From: JBGSYN01 sp041750975
GTDB lineage: Bacteria; Pseudomonadota; Alphaproteobacteria; Geminicoccales; Geminicoccaceae
Length of the DNA: 21,795 nucleotides
Reading direction: 5' to 3'
Assembly (NCBI GenBank): GCA_041750975.1
Contig: JBGSYN010000170.1
Location: 1 to 21,795, forward strand
Shown in pieces: positions 6,869 through 14,458 of this stretch (position 1 is the first letter of the stretch; the number at the start of each line of letters is the position of its first letter). The translations under genes and the position numbers were made by a program. The notes beneath the pieces were generated by a model. It ran no database searches. It worked only from the letters and a program-made list of their open reading frames with translations, and was not told the DNA's origin.

Positions 6869-7708
6869 ATGAAACTGGCCGGCTTCGCCGGGGGCTTCAT
6901 AGCACTCGGTCTGCTGGCCGGCTGTGGCGGTACGTCGTCGACGGGATCGCTGCCGCAGGGAGCCTCCGGCGTCGGACACTACAAGCTTGGTTCGCCCTAT
7001 CAGGTGGCCGGGCGCTGGTACACGCCGCGCTACGAGAGTTCGCACCGCAGCGAGGGCATCGCTTCCTGGTACGGCCACCCGTTTCATGGCCGGGCTACGG
7101 CCAATGGCGAGATCTTCGATCGTAACGGATTGACTGCGGCACATCCCACATTGCCGCTGCCGAGCATCGTCGAGGTCACCAATCTCGAGAATGGCCGCTC
7201 GATCAAATTGCGGGTCAACGACCGTGGTCCCTTTGTCGGCGATCGGATGATCGACCTGTCGCAAGCGGCTGCTCGAAAACTCGGTTTCGAGGAGCAGGGC
7301 CTCGCCAAGGTTCGGGTCGAGTTCATCGGCCTCGCCGATGCCACCGGTTCACCGCCGATCCCGGAACCGGTGCTTCTGGTCGCGCCAAAGCGGGAAGCGC
7401 CGATCCGGGTTGCCAAAGTGGCATCGTCGCCGCCTGTGGCTTGCCTCGTCGAAACCACCGTGGTGCAGGTTGTGGCCCTGGGCGATCGGGCGAGTGCCTA
7501 TCGTCTGGCCGAGCAATTGGCGTCCTTTGGCGGTGCGCGGGTTTCGGAAGCCGAAGTCAACGGCCGGCGTCTGGCGCGGGTCCAGGTCGGACCGCTCAAG
7601 GCCGATGCGCAGGTCGAACGGGTCCTCGGGCAATTGCGAGAACGCGGCTATGACGAGGCCTTCGTGACGACAGCGGATTACCATCGGCCCGGATGCTCCA
7701 GGGTCTGA
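6869..7708 (+). CDS. rlpA: RlpA-like septal lytic transglycosylase lipoprotein with SPOR domain
   Basis: Starting from the ATG at 6869 gives a 279-residue lipoprotein whose signal peptide ends in the lipobox LLAG-Cys19. This start is preferred to the ATG at 6836, which overlaps mltB and pushes the lipobox away from the N-terminus. The double-psi beta-barrel RlpA domain (about 60-155) carries EGIASWYG, ANGEIFD, LTAAHPTLPLP and RVNDRGPF. Glu81, His92 and Asp118 have the same mutual spacing as the catalytic residues I recall for Pseudomonas RlpA. A C-terminal SPOR domain (about 195-272) follows a Pro/Lys linker; SPOR domains bind denuded glycan at the division septum. The predicted role is cleavage of stem-peptide-free glycan at the septum, which fits the neighbouring carboxypeptidase and transglycosylase genes. 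Confidence 0.92.
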   Translation: MKLAGFAGGFIALGLLAGCGGTSSTGSLPQGASGVGHYKLGSPYQVAGRWYTPRYESSHRSEGIASWYGHPFHGRATANGEIFDRNGLTAAHPTLPLPSIVEVTNLENGRSIKLRVNDRGPFVGDRMIDLSQAAARKLGFEEQGLAKVRVEFIGLADATGSPPIPEPVLLVAPKREAPIRVAKVASSPPVACLVETTVVQVVALGDRASAYRLAEQLASFGGARVSEAEVNGRRLARVQVGPLKADAQVERVLGQLRERGYDEAFVTTADYHRPGCSRV

Positions 7709-7724
7709 CCATCGGGAGAAGACA

Positions 7725-8855
7725 TTGCGCGTTCTGATCTGGGCACTTTGGTTGCTGCCGGTCCTGGCCGCACCGGTATCGGCGGGGTCTTTCGACACCG
7801 CTGCCAAGGCCGCGATCCTGATGGATGCCAGAAGTGGCGATGTGCTGTTCGCGAAAAATTCGGATCAGCCGCTGCCGCCGGCGTCGATGAGCAAACTAAT
7901 GACTGCGTTCATGGTCTTCGAACGGCTCGAACAAGGCACCTTGAGACTCGAGGATGAGTTGCCGGTGAGCGAAAGGGCCTGGCGGATGGGCGGCTCCAAA
8001 ATGTTCGTCGGGATCGGCAGCCGGGTGAAGGTGTCGGATCTCCTGCGCGGCATTATCGTTCAATCGGGCAACGACGCCTGCATCGTCGTCGCCGAATCCC
8101 TGGCCGGCAGCGAAGAGGCGTTTGCCGAGCAGATGACCGAGCGTGGTGCTGAAATCGGACTGACCAACAGCCATTTCATGAACGCAACCGGTTGGCCGCA
8201 TGACGAACATATGATGAGCGTGCGGGATTTGGCTGCCATCGCCAGCATGATCATTTCCCGGTTTCCGGAATATTACGAGCTCTATTCCATTCGCGAGTTC
8301 GAATATAACGAGATCAACCAGTATAATCGTAATCCGCTGCTGCGGCGCAACGTGCCGGGTGTCGACGGCATGAAAACCGGCTACACGGAGGATGCCGGCT
8401 ATGGTCTGGTCGCCTCCGCTGATCGTGACGGCCGGCGCTTGATACTTGTCGTGGCGGGCCTCGAGACTCCCGGGCAGCGATCCACCGAGGCCGAGCGTCT
8501 GCTCGAGTACGGCTTTCGTGAGTTCGAGCAATATCGGATCTACAACGCGGGCGATGTGGTCGATCAGGCGGCGGTGTGGCTGGGTGCCGACGATACGGTG
8601 GATCTCGTCGCCGGCGACGATGTCTGGGTGACGCTCGATCGCGAGGCGCGCCAGTCGCTGCAGGCGCGGATTCTCTATGACGAGCCGGTGGCGTCACCGG
8701 TGACGAAGGGCCAGGCGATCGGCCAGGTCGAGATCTCGGCACCCTCGATCGAGACCCGCTATGTGCCCTTGGTCGCGGGCGCGGATGTCGGCGAGGCGGG
8801 ACCGGTCAACCGGGCGCTGGGCGCCCTGAGCTACCTGGTCTTCGGTTCCGGCTGA
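7725..8855 (+). CDS. dacC: D-alanyl-D-alanine carboxypeptidase, penicillin-binding protein 5/6 family
   Basis: This 376-residue class C low-molecular-weight PBP removes the terminal D-Ala of peptidoglycan pentapeptides in the periplasm. All three serine-transferase motifs are present: S54-M-S-K57 (PPASMSKLMTAF), S114-G-N116 (IIVQSGNDAC) and K217-T-G219 (DGMKTGYTEDAGYG). A beta-rich PBP5 C-terminal domain covers about 270-350. The signal peptide is residues 1-20 (APVSA cleavage). The start is TTG with GGGAGAAG about seven bases upstream; no ATG gives a signal peptide. It lies 16 bases after rlpA. The tmk gene starts only six bases after its TGA and, by chance, in the same reading frame. The symbol is by family, since dacA and dacC paralogues cannot be told apart here. 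Confidence 0.94.
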   Translation: MRVLIWALWLLPVLAAPVSAGSFDTAAKAAILMDARSGDVLFAKNSDQPLPPASMSKLMTAFMVFERLEQGTLRLEDELPVSERAWRMGGSKMFVGIGSRVKVSDLLRGIIVQSGNDACIVVAESLAGSEEAFAEQMTERGAEIGLTNSHFMNATGWPHDEHMMSVRDLAAIASMIISRFPEYYELYSIREFEYNEINQYNRNPLLRRNVPGVDGMKTGYTEDAGYGLVASADRDGRRLILVVAGLETPGQRSTEAERLLEYGFREFEQYRIYNAGDVVDQAAVWLGADDTVDLVAGDDVWVTLDREARQSLQARILYDEPVASPVTKGQAIGQVEISAPSIETRYVPLVAGADVGEAGPVNRALGALSYLVFGSG

Positions 8856-8861
8856 CGCTCA

Positions 8862-9497
8862 TTGAAGCGCGGCCGGTTCATCAGCTTCGAGGGCGGTGAA
8901 GGCGCCGGCAAATCGACCCAGATCGAAGAGCTCAGGGCTCGTCTCGAAGCCCGGGGGCTCGACGTCGTCGCCACCCGGGAGCCCGGTGGAACACCCGGCA
9001 GCGAGGCCATTCGAGCACTCCTGGTCGAGGGTTCGGTCGAGCGCTGGCATCCGCTGACCGAGCTGCTCTTGATGGTGGCCGCCCGCGACGACCATTTGCG
9101 GCGCCTGATCCGGCCGGCCCTGGCGCGGGGCGCCTGGGTGATCACGGACCGGTTTCATGATTCGAGCCGGGTCTATCAGGGCATCGCCGGGGGCATCGGC
9201 CTCGAAATCGTCGACCGTCTGCAGGCCCCTGTGATCGAAGGTACGCTCCCGGATCTGACGCTGCTGCTGGATATCGATGTCGAGCGCGGCCTGGCGCGAC
9301 GCGCAGCTGCCGGCGGCGGCGGCCGGTTCGAGGCGCGCGATCGAAAATTTCACGAGGCGGTGCGGCAAGGCTTTTTGGACCTCGCCGCCGATGAGCCCCA
9401 TCGTTTCGGCGTCATCGATGCAGGGCTTGATCGAAAGGCGGTTGCAGCCGAGATCTGGACCATGGCCGAGACACGATTGGGACGTTCCGTTGGCTGA
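8862..9497 (+). CDS. tmk: Thymidylate kinase
   Basis: The enzyme phosphorylates dTMP to dTDP in the cytoplasm for DNA synthesis. This 211-residue protein has the P-loop FEGGEGAGKST (Lys17), the TREPGGTPGSEAIR motif, and DRFHDSSRVYQG (Asp96-Arg97) for nucleotide binding. A LID region contains GRFEARDRKFHEAVRQGF. Length and motif order are normal for bacterial Tmk. The start is TTG, the only start codon near the family N-terminus; no clear Shine-Dalgarno is seen, so translation may depend on ribosomes finishing dacC six bases upstream. Its 3' end overlaps holB by eight bases, as is common for tmk-holB pairs. Confidence 0.95.
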   Translation: MKRGRFISFEGGEGAGKSTQIEELRARLEARGLDVVATREPGGTPGSEAIRALLVEGSVERWHPLTELLLMVAARDDHLRRLIRPALARGAWVITDRFHDSSRVYQGIAGGIGLEIVDRLQAPVIEGTLPDLTLLLDIDVERGLARRAAAGGGGRFEARDRKFHEAVRQGFLDLAADEPHRFGVIDAGLDRKAVAAEIWTMAETRLGRSVG

Positions 9498-10515
9498 GCT
9501 TACCGTCCCGCATCCACGGGCGCGGGCGATGTTCTACGGTCATGAGCGCCAATATCAACGCCTCGCGGCGACGGTAGGCGGGGGCCGCTCCCCGCATGGT
9601 TGGCTGCTGCGCGGTCGGTCCGGCATCGGCAAGGCGACCCTGGCCTACCGGCTGACCCGGCAGCTGCTCGCCTTCGACGGAGAAGGCGATCCGCAGGATC
9701 CGACCAGCCGCGTATTCCGCATGGTGGCGGAAAATGGGCATCCCGACCTGCATGTCCTCACACCGCTCGAGACCAAAAAGGGCCGGCGCGGCGAGATCAA
9801 GGTCGAGGAGGTGCGGAACGCTGTCGACAAGCTGCATCGCACCGCCGCCTTCGATGGCTGGCGGGTGCTGTTGATCGATGCGGCCGACGACCTCAATCGC
9901 AATGCCGCGAACGCGCTCTTGAAGCTGCTCGAAGAGCCGCCTCGCCGGACGATCCTGTTGCTGGTCTGCCAGCAGGTCGGCCGGTTGCCGCGAACGATCG
10001 TCTCTCGCTGCGCGCAACTTCGTCTGGCGCCATTGTCGGAATCGCAGGTGGCGACCGGTTTGCGCGAACTGGCGCCGGAACTCGACGCGCCGAAGATCGG
10101 GCGCCTGGCCGCTGTCGCCGGCGGCAGTCTCGGACAGGCTTTGCGCTATGCGACGCTCGATTGGGACACACGTTGCGCCCGACTGCTCGACCAGCTCGAC
10201 CGGCCCACCGCCGCCGCCAGGCTCGCCTGTCTCGATGAACTCACCGCCGTGAGCGACCAGGCCGACTTTGCGACCGCGGCGGAACTGCTGCTCGCGGTGA
10301 CCCGGCAGGCCGCCCTGTCGCGGGCCGGGCTCGACATCGCCGGTGCCGCGGGTCTGGCGGATCGGGCAGAGCTTGCGCAATGGGCGTCCTTATGGAAGAA
10401 ACTGCGTAGCTTTGCGGCCAAGGTCGACGGTCTCAACCTCGACCCGGCGCAATCGCTTTTGACCATGATTCACGCCGTCAGCGGGCAGGACACTATCGGT
10501 CTCGACCACGCCTGA
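9490..10515 (+). CDS. holB: DNA polymerase III subunit delta prime
   Basis: This AAA+ subunit of the clamp loader helps place the sliding clamp on DNA. The start is TTG 9490 inside tmk, giving 341 residues with the expected N-terminus (HPRARAMFYGHER). The open frame continues upstream to 9277, but that part only shadows tmk. A Walker A-like motif, RGRSGIGKAT (Lys48), is present. LLIDAADDLNRNAANALLK matches the Walker B to sensor region, followed by LEEPPRRTILLLVC and the clamp-loader SRC motif IVSRCAQLRL. The four-Cys zinc module seen in E. coli delta prime after the P-loop is absent. metG follows after 44 bases. Confidence 0.93.
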   Translation: MAELTVPHPRARAMFYGHERQYQRLAATVGGGRSPHGWLLRGRSGIGKATLAYRLTRQLLAFDGEGDPQDPTSRVFRMVAENGHPDLHVLTPLETKKGRRGEIKVEEVRNAVDKLHRTAAFDGWRVLLIDAADDLNRNAANALLKLLEEPPRRTILLLVCQQVGRLPRTIVSRCAQLRLAPLSESQVATGLRELAPELDAPKIGRLAAVAGGSLGQALRYATLDWDTRCARLLDQLDRPTAAARLACLDELTAVSDQADFATAAELLLAVTRQAALSRAGLDIAGAAGLADRAELAQWASLWKKLRSFAAKVDGLNLDPAQSLLTMIHAVSGQDTIGLDHA

Positions 10516-10559
10516 CCGGCCACATGCGCAGATCACGATGAGCACAGAAGGCCCAGACC

Positions 10560-12095
10560 ATGGCAGCCGCTGACGCCTATTACGTCACGACGCCGATTTA
10601 TTACGTCAACGATTCGCCGCATATCGGGCACGCCTACACGACGCTTGCCTGCGATGCCCTGGCACGGTTCATGCGGCTCGACGGCAAACTCGTCCGATTT
10701 CTGACGGGCACCGACGAGCATGGCCAGAAGGTCGACAAGGCGGCGACGGACAAGGGGATGACCGCCCAGGCCTTCACGGATGAGGTCTCGACCCGGTTTC
10801 GCGAGCTCGCACGGGCGATGAATTTCAGTCACGACGACTTCATCCGCACCACCGAGGAACGGCACAAGCTTGCGGTCCAGGCATTGTGGGATCATCTGGT
10901 CGCTGCCGGCGATATCTATCTCGGCGCCTATGCCGGCTGGTATTCGGTGCGTGACGAGGCTTTTTATGCCGAGAAGGAGCTGGTCGGCGGCAACGCCCCG
11001 ACCGGCGCACCCGTCGAATGGGTCGAGGAGCCGAGCTATTTCTTCAAGCTCAGCGCCTGGCAGGACCGGCTGCTCGACTACTATGACCGGCATCTCGACT
11101 TCGTCCTGCCGCAAGCCCGCTTCAACGAGGTCAAGAGCTTCGTCAAGGGCGGGTTGCAGGACCTCTCGGTGTCGCGCACGACCTTCGATTGGGGCGTGCC
11201 GGTTCCTGGCGATCCGGATCACGTGATGTATGTCTGGCTCGATGCGCTGACCAACTACATCGCGGCCTTGGGCTACCCCGATACCGAAGGCGCCTACGAG
11301 ACATTCTGGCCGGCGGATCTTCATGTCGTCGGCAAGGATATCCTCAGGTTTCACGCCGTCTACTGGCCGGCCTTCCTGATGTCGGCGGGGCTTGAGCCGC
11401 CCGTGCGCGTCTTCGCCCATGGCTGGTGGACCAAAGATGGCCAGAAGATGTCGAAATCGCTGGGCAACATCATCGACCCCTATGCGCTGATCGACACCTA
11501 CGGGCTCGATCAGACCCGCTATTTCCTGCTGCGCGAGGTGCCGTTCGGCAATGACGGCGATTTCAGCCATGAGGCGATGGTGCGGCGCACCAATAGCGAC
11601 CTCGCCAATGATTACGGCAATCTGGCGCAACGCGTCCTGTCGATGATCGCGCGCAATTGCGACGGCAGGGTGCCCGAGCCTGGGACCTATGCCGCGGAGG
11701 ACGAGGCCTTGCTTGATGCTTCGGGTGCGCTGCTCGATGGCTGCCGCGAGGCGATGGCGGTCCCGGCGCCGCACCGGGCCCTGGAGCAGATCTGGTCGGT
11801 CATCAGCGCCGCCAACCGCTATGTCGATGCGCAGGCGCCCTGGACCCTGAGGAAGACCGATCCGTCCAGAATGGTGACGGTGCTCTACACGCTGGCCGAG
11901 ACGCTGAGACGCCTCGCGATCCTGACCCAGCCCTTCATGCCGGCAAGCTCGAGCCGGTTGCTCGACCTTCTGGCCGTGCCTCAAGGCGAGCGCGACTTCA
12001 AGCGCCTTGCCGGAGACGCCGCGGGTCCCTTGCCCGGAACAGCGCTGCCGAAACCCGAAGGCATTTTCCCACGCTACGAGGAGGTGGCGGCGTGA
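10560..12095 (+). CDS. metG: Methionyl-tRNA synthetase
   Basis: This class I synthetase charges tRNA-Met and initiator tRNA with methionine in the cytoplasm. The 511-residue protein has the HIGH motif at 21-24 (NDSPHIGHAYTT) and KMSKS at 296-300 (DGQKMSKSLGN). The anticodon-binding helical domain follows, containing the family's WxLxK-like APWTLRKTDP. The connective-peptide knuckle lacks the Cys pairs of zinc-binding MetRS types (GWYSVRDEAFYAEKEL), and there is no C-terminal tRNA-binding (EMAP II-like) domain; both traits suit the short alphaproteobacterial form. The stop overlaps the tatD GTG start by four bases, indicating translational coupling. Confidence 0.96.
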   Translation: MAAADAYYVTTPIYYVNDSPHIGHAYTTLACDALARFMRLDGKLVRFLTGTDEHGQKVDKAATDKGMTAQAFTDEVSTRFRELARAMNFSHDDFIRTTEERHKLAVQALWDHLVAAGDIYLGAYAGWYSVRDEAFYAEKELVGGNAPTGAPVEWVEEPSYFFKLSAWQDRLLDYYDRHLDFVLPQARFNEVKSFVKGGLQDLSVSRTTFDWGVPVPGDPDHVMYVWLDALTNYIAALGYPDTEGAYETFWPADLHVVGKDILRFHAVYWPAFLMSAGLEPPVRVFAHGWWTKDGQKMSKSLGNIIDPYALIDTYGLDQTRYFLLREVPFGNDGDFSHEAMVRRTNSDLANDYGNLAQRVLSMIARNCDGRVPEPGTYAAEDEALLDASGALLDGCREAMAVPAPHRALEQIWSVISAANRYVDAQAPWTLRKTDPSRMVTVLYTLAETLRRLAILTQPFMPASSSRLLDLLAVPQGERDFKRLAGDAAGPLPGTALPKPEGIFPRYEEVAA

Positions 12096-12883
12096 TCATT
12101 GTCGATAGCCACTGTCATCTGGACTATCCGGGTCTCGCCGAGGATGAGGACGGCGCCGTCGCCCGTGCCGAGGCAGCGGGTGTAAGAGTGATGCAGACGA
12201 TCGGAACCCGGCTCTCGACATTTCCGCAAACCCGCGGCGTCGCCGAGCGCCATAAGAATGTCTATTGCTCGATCGGCGTCCATCCGCACGAGGCGGGCTC
12301 CGAGGGTTTGAGTTCGCCCGAACCGCTATTGGCCGAAGTGAAGCATCCGAAGGTCATCGGCATCGGCGAGAGCGGGCTCGATTATTTCTACGACAAGAGC
12401 CCGAGAGACCGGCAGGCGGAGAATTTTCGGGCCCACATCGAAGCTGCCCGAAAAGCGGCCCTGCCGTTGATCGTGCACACCCGCGATGCCGACGACGACA
12501 CCGCCTCGATCCTCGAGGAGGAGATGGCCAGGGGTGCCTTCGCCGGGGTCGTGCATTGCTTCAGCTCGAGCCGAGGGCTGGCCGAGCGGGCAACCGCGCT
12601 CGGGCTTTTCCTCGGCATCGGCGGCATCCTGACCTTCAACCGTTCGGACGAGCTTCGCCGAATCGTCGCCGACATGCCGCACGACCGGATCATCCTGGAG
12701 ACCGATGCACCCTATCTGGCCCCCGTGCCGCATCGGGGCAAAACCAACGAGCCCGCTTATACCCGGCATGTCGCCGAGCGCCTGGCCGAGGTCTGGCAGG
12801 CCGATATCGAGGAGGTGGCGCGCGTCACGACCGCGAATTTCTTTCGCCTTTTCACCAAGGCCGAGATCCTGACGGTCGCTTGA
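12092..12883 (+). CDS. tatD: TatD-family metal-dependent deoxyribonuclease
   Basis: This 263-residue TIM-barrel hydrolase belongs to the TatD/YcfH group, 3'-5' exonucleases linked to DNA repair and quality control. Metal ligands are visible: His7 and His9 in DSHCHLDYPG, Glu93 in GIGESGLDYFYD, His129 in LIVHTRDADDD, His155 in VVHCFSSS, and Asp205 in ILETDAPYLAP. Together these are the complete TatD set. The GTG start is preceded by GAGGAGG within the end of metG and overlaps the metG stop by four bases. Placement directly after metG is a widely conserved arrangement. Its stop overlaps the next ATG by one base (TGATG). Confidence 0.94.
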   Translation: MIIVDSHCHLDYPGLAEDEDGAVARAEAAGVRVMQTIGTRLSTFPQTRGVAERHKNVYCSIGVHPHEAGSEGLSSPEPLLAEVKHPKVIGIGESGLDYFYDKSPRDRQAENFRAHIEAARKAALPLIVHTRDADDDTASILEEEMARGAFAGVVHCFSSSRGLAERATALGLFLGIGGILTFNRSDELRRIVADMPHDRIILETDAPYLAPVPHRGKTNEPAYTRHVAERLAEVWQADIEEVARVTTANFFRLFTKAEILTVA

Positions 12884-13659
12884 TGCGGATCACCGTTCTG
12901 GGCTGCGGGACGTCGTCAGGGGTCCCCCTGATCGGCTGCGATTGCGCGGTCTGCACCTCCGACGAGCCGCGCAACAAGCGGCGGCGGTCGTCCATCGTCG
13001 TCGACTGGGACGGCGTGCGGATTCTGGTCGATGCCGGCCCCGACCTGCGCATGCAATGTATCGACGCCGGTGTCGGCGCCATCGACGGGCTGATCTTCAC
13101 CCACGCCCATGCCGATCATATTCACGGCATCGACGATCTGCGCGCCATCAACAACATCATCGATTCGCCGATCGATACCTATGCCGACGTCAAGGTCTTT
13201 GCCCGAATTCGCAGCCGATTCGACTATGCCTTTCTCGGCGGCTCACGCGGCCACGGCTATTTTCGGCCCGATCTGCGGCCGCACGAGATCGATGGCCCGT
13301 TCACCATCGGCGGCCGGGAAATCGTCCCGTTCGCCCAAGGCCATGGCGGCGCCACGAGTTGGGGCTTCAGGTTCGGCAAGTTCGCCTATTCGACCGACAC
13401 CGACGGGCTCGATCAGGCGGCGTTCGAGGCATTGGCGGGGATCGAGGTCTGGCTGGTCGATGCCCTGCGCGACAAGCCCCATCCGACCCATTCGCATCTG
13501 GAACGAACTCTCGAATGGATCGACATCGTCAAGCCGGGGCGGGCATTTCTCACGCATATGGCGCACGACGCCGATTACGACGAATGGGTGCGGCGATTGC
13601 CGGATCATGTCCGGCCGGCCTATGATGGACTGATGATCGAGCTCGATACTTCCGACTGA
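12883..13659 (+). CDS. PhnP-like metallo-beta-lactamase fold hydrolase
   Basis: This 258-residue cytoplasmic metallo-hydrolase has the metal signature THAHADHIHG (His74, His76, Asp78, His79). Later ligands are probably His in FAQGHGG, Asp in STDTDG and His in HPTHSHLE. Near the N-terminus GCDCAVC (Cys19, Cys21, Cys24) corresponds to the structural zinc cluster described for PhnP, a phosphodiesterase that opens cyclic ribose phosphates in phosphonate breakdown. No other phosphonate genes are nearby, so the substrate here is unknown; orthologues after tatD are a standard part of this alphaproteobacterial cluster. The ATG overlaps the tatD stop by one base. An open frame extending upstream to 12265 is only a tatD shadow. 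Confidence 0.92.
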   Translation: MRITVLGCGTSSGVPLIGCDCAVCTSDEPRNKRRRSSIVVDWDGVRILVDAGPDLRMQCIDAGVGAIDGLIFTHAHADHIHGIDDLRAINNIIDSPIDTYADVKVFARIRSRFDYAFLGGSRGHGYFRPDLRPHEIDGPFTIGGREIVPFAQGHGGATSWGFRFGKFAYSTDTDGLDQAAFEALAGIEVWLVDALRDKPHPTHSHLERTLEWIDIVKPGRAFLTHMAHDADYDEWVRRLPDHVRPAYDGLMIELDTSD

Positions 13660-13675
13660 CAAAAAGGAGACAGGG

Positions 13676-14440
13676 ATGGCGCTTTTCGCTCTCGACGGCA
13701 AGGTTGCGATCGTCACCGGCGGCAATGGCGGAATCGGTCTCGGCATGGCCAAGGGCATCGCCGAATGCGGTGCGGCGATTGCCGTTATCGGCCGCAACGA
13801 AGAGAAAAACGCCCTCGCCGTTGCTGAGTTGCAGGCGATGGGATCGCGGGCCATTTCGCTGGTCGTCGACGTCACGGATCAGGCCGCCTGCCATCGTATG
13901 GCCGAGGAGGTCGAGACGGAGCTCGGCGGGATCGATATTCTCGTCAACAATGCCGGGACCAATATCAGGAAGCCCGTGCATGAACTCAGCGCCGCCGAGT
14001 GGCACACGGTGATCGACACCAATCTCACCAGCGCCCTTTTTTGCAGCCAGGCCTGCTATCCGTCGATGCAGCGGCGCGGCGGCGGCAAGATCATCAATAT
14101 CGGCTCGATGATGTCGATCTTCGCGACTTCCTTCGCGCCCGCCTATGCCGCGAGCAAGGCCGGAATCGTCCAGCTCTCGAAATCCTGCGCCTGTGCCTGG
14201 GCGCCGGACAATATCCAGGTCAATGCCGTCCTGCCGGGCTGGATCGATACGGCCCTGACGCAGCGCGCGAGAACCGAAATCGAAGGGCTGCACGATCGGG
14301 TCGAGGCGCGGACCCCGGCGGCGCGCTGGGGCACGCCGGCCGACATGTCGGGCATCGCGGCATTCCTCGCAGCCCCTGCCTCCGATTTCGTGACCGGCAC
14401 CGCAATCCCGGTCGACGGCGGCTATTCATGCCAGGGCTGA
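13676..14440 (+). CDS. Short-chain dehydrogenase/reductase, gluconate 5-dehydrogenase or KduD-like
   Basis: This 254-residue classical SDR has the Rossmann cofactor motif VTGGNGGIGLG (13-23), NNAGTN (91-96), and catalytic Asn116, Ser144, Tyr157 and Lys161 (PAYAASKAG). It ends in the usual GTAIPVDGGYS. IGRNEEK after the second strand suits NADP(H) binding by an Arg. The overall style (INIGSMMSIFATSFAPAYAASK, PGWIDTALT) resembles gluconate 5-dehydrogenase and 2-keto-3-deoxygluconate dehydrogenase, but the substrate cannot be fixed from sequence. A strong AAGGAGA five bases before the ATG shows independent, efficient initiation. It is the last plus-strand gene of the run, and its stop lies 18 bases from the stop of the convergent large gene. 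Confidence 0.9.
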   Translation: MALFALDGKVAIVTGGNGGIGLGMAKGIAECGAAIAVIGRNEEKNALAVAELQAMGSRAISLVVDVTDQAACHRMAEEVETELGGIDILVNNAGTNIRKPVHELSAAEWHTVIDTNLTSALFCSQACYPSMQRRGGGKIINIGSMMSIFATSFAPAYAASKAGIVQLSKSCACAWAPDNIQVNAVLPGWIDTALTQRARTEIEGLHDRVEARTPAARWGTPADMSGIAAFLAAPASDFVTGTAIPVDGGYSCQG

Positions 14441-14458
14441 GCCCCTGACCGCATGCCT

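Noticed and set aside
9277..9489. Upstream extension of holB into tmk
   Set aside because: The extension only shadows tmk in another frame, and the delta prime family N-terminus begins at TTG 9490.
10533..11984. 483-codon antisense open frame opposite metG
   Set aside because: metG is unmistakable on the plus strand. The antisense product has no domain or plausible start context and mirrors the GC-rich codon pattern.
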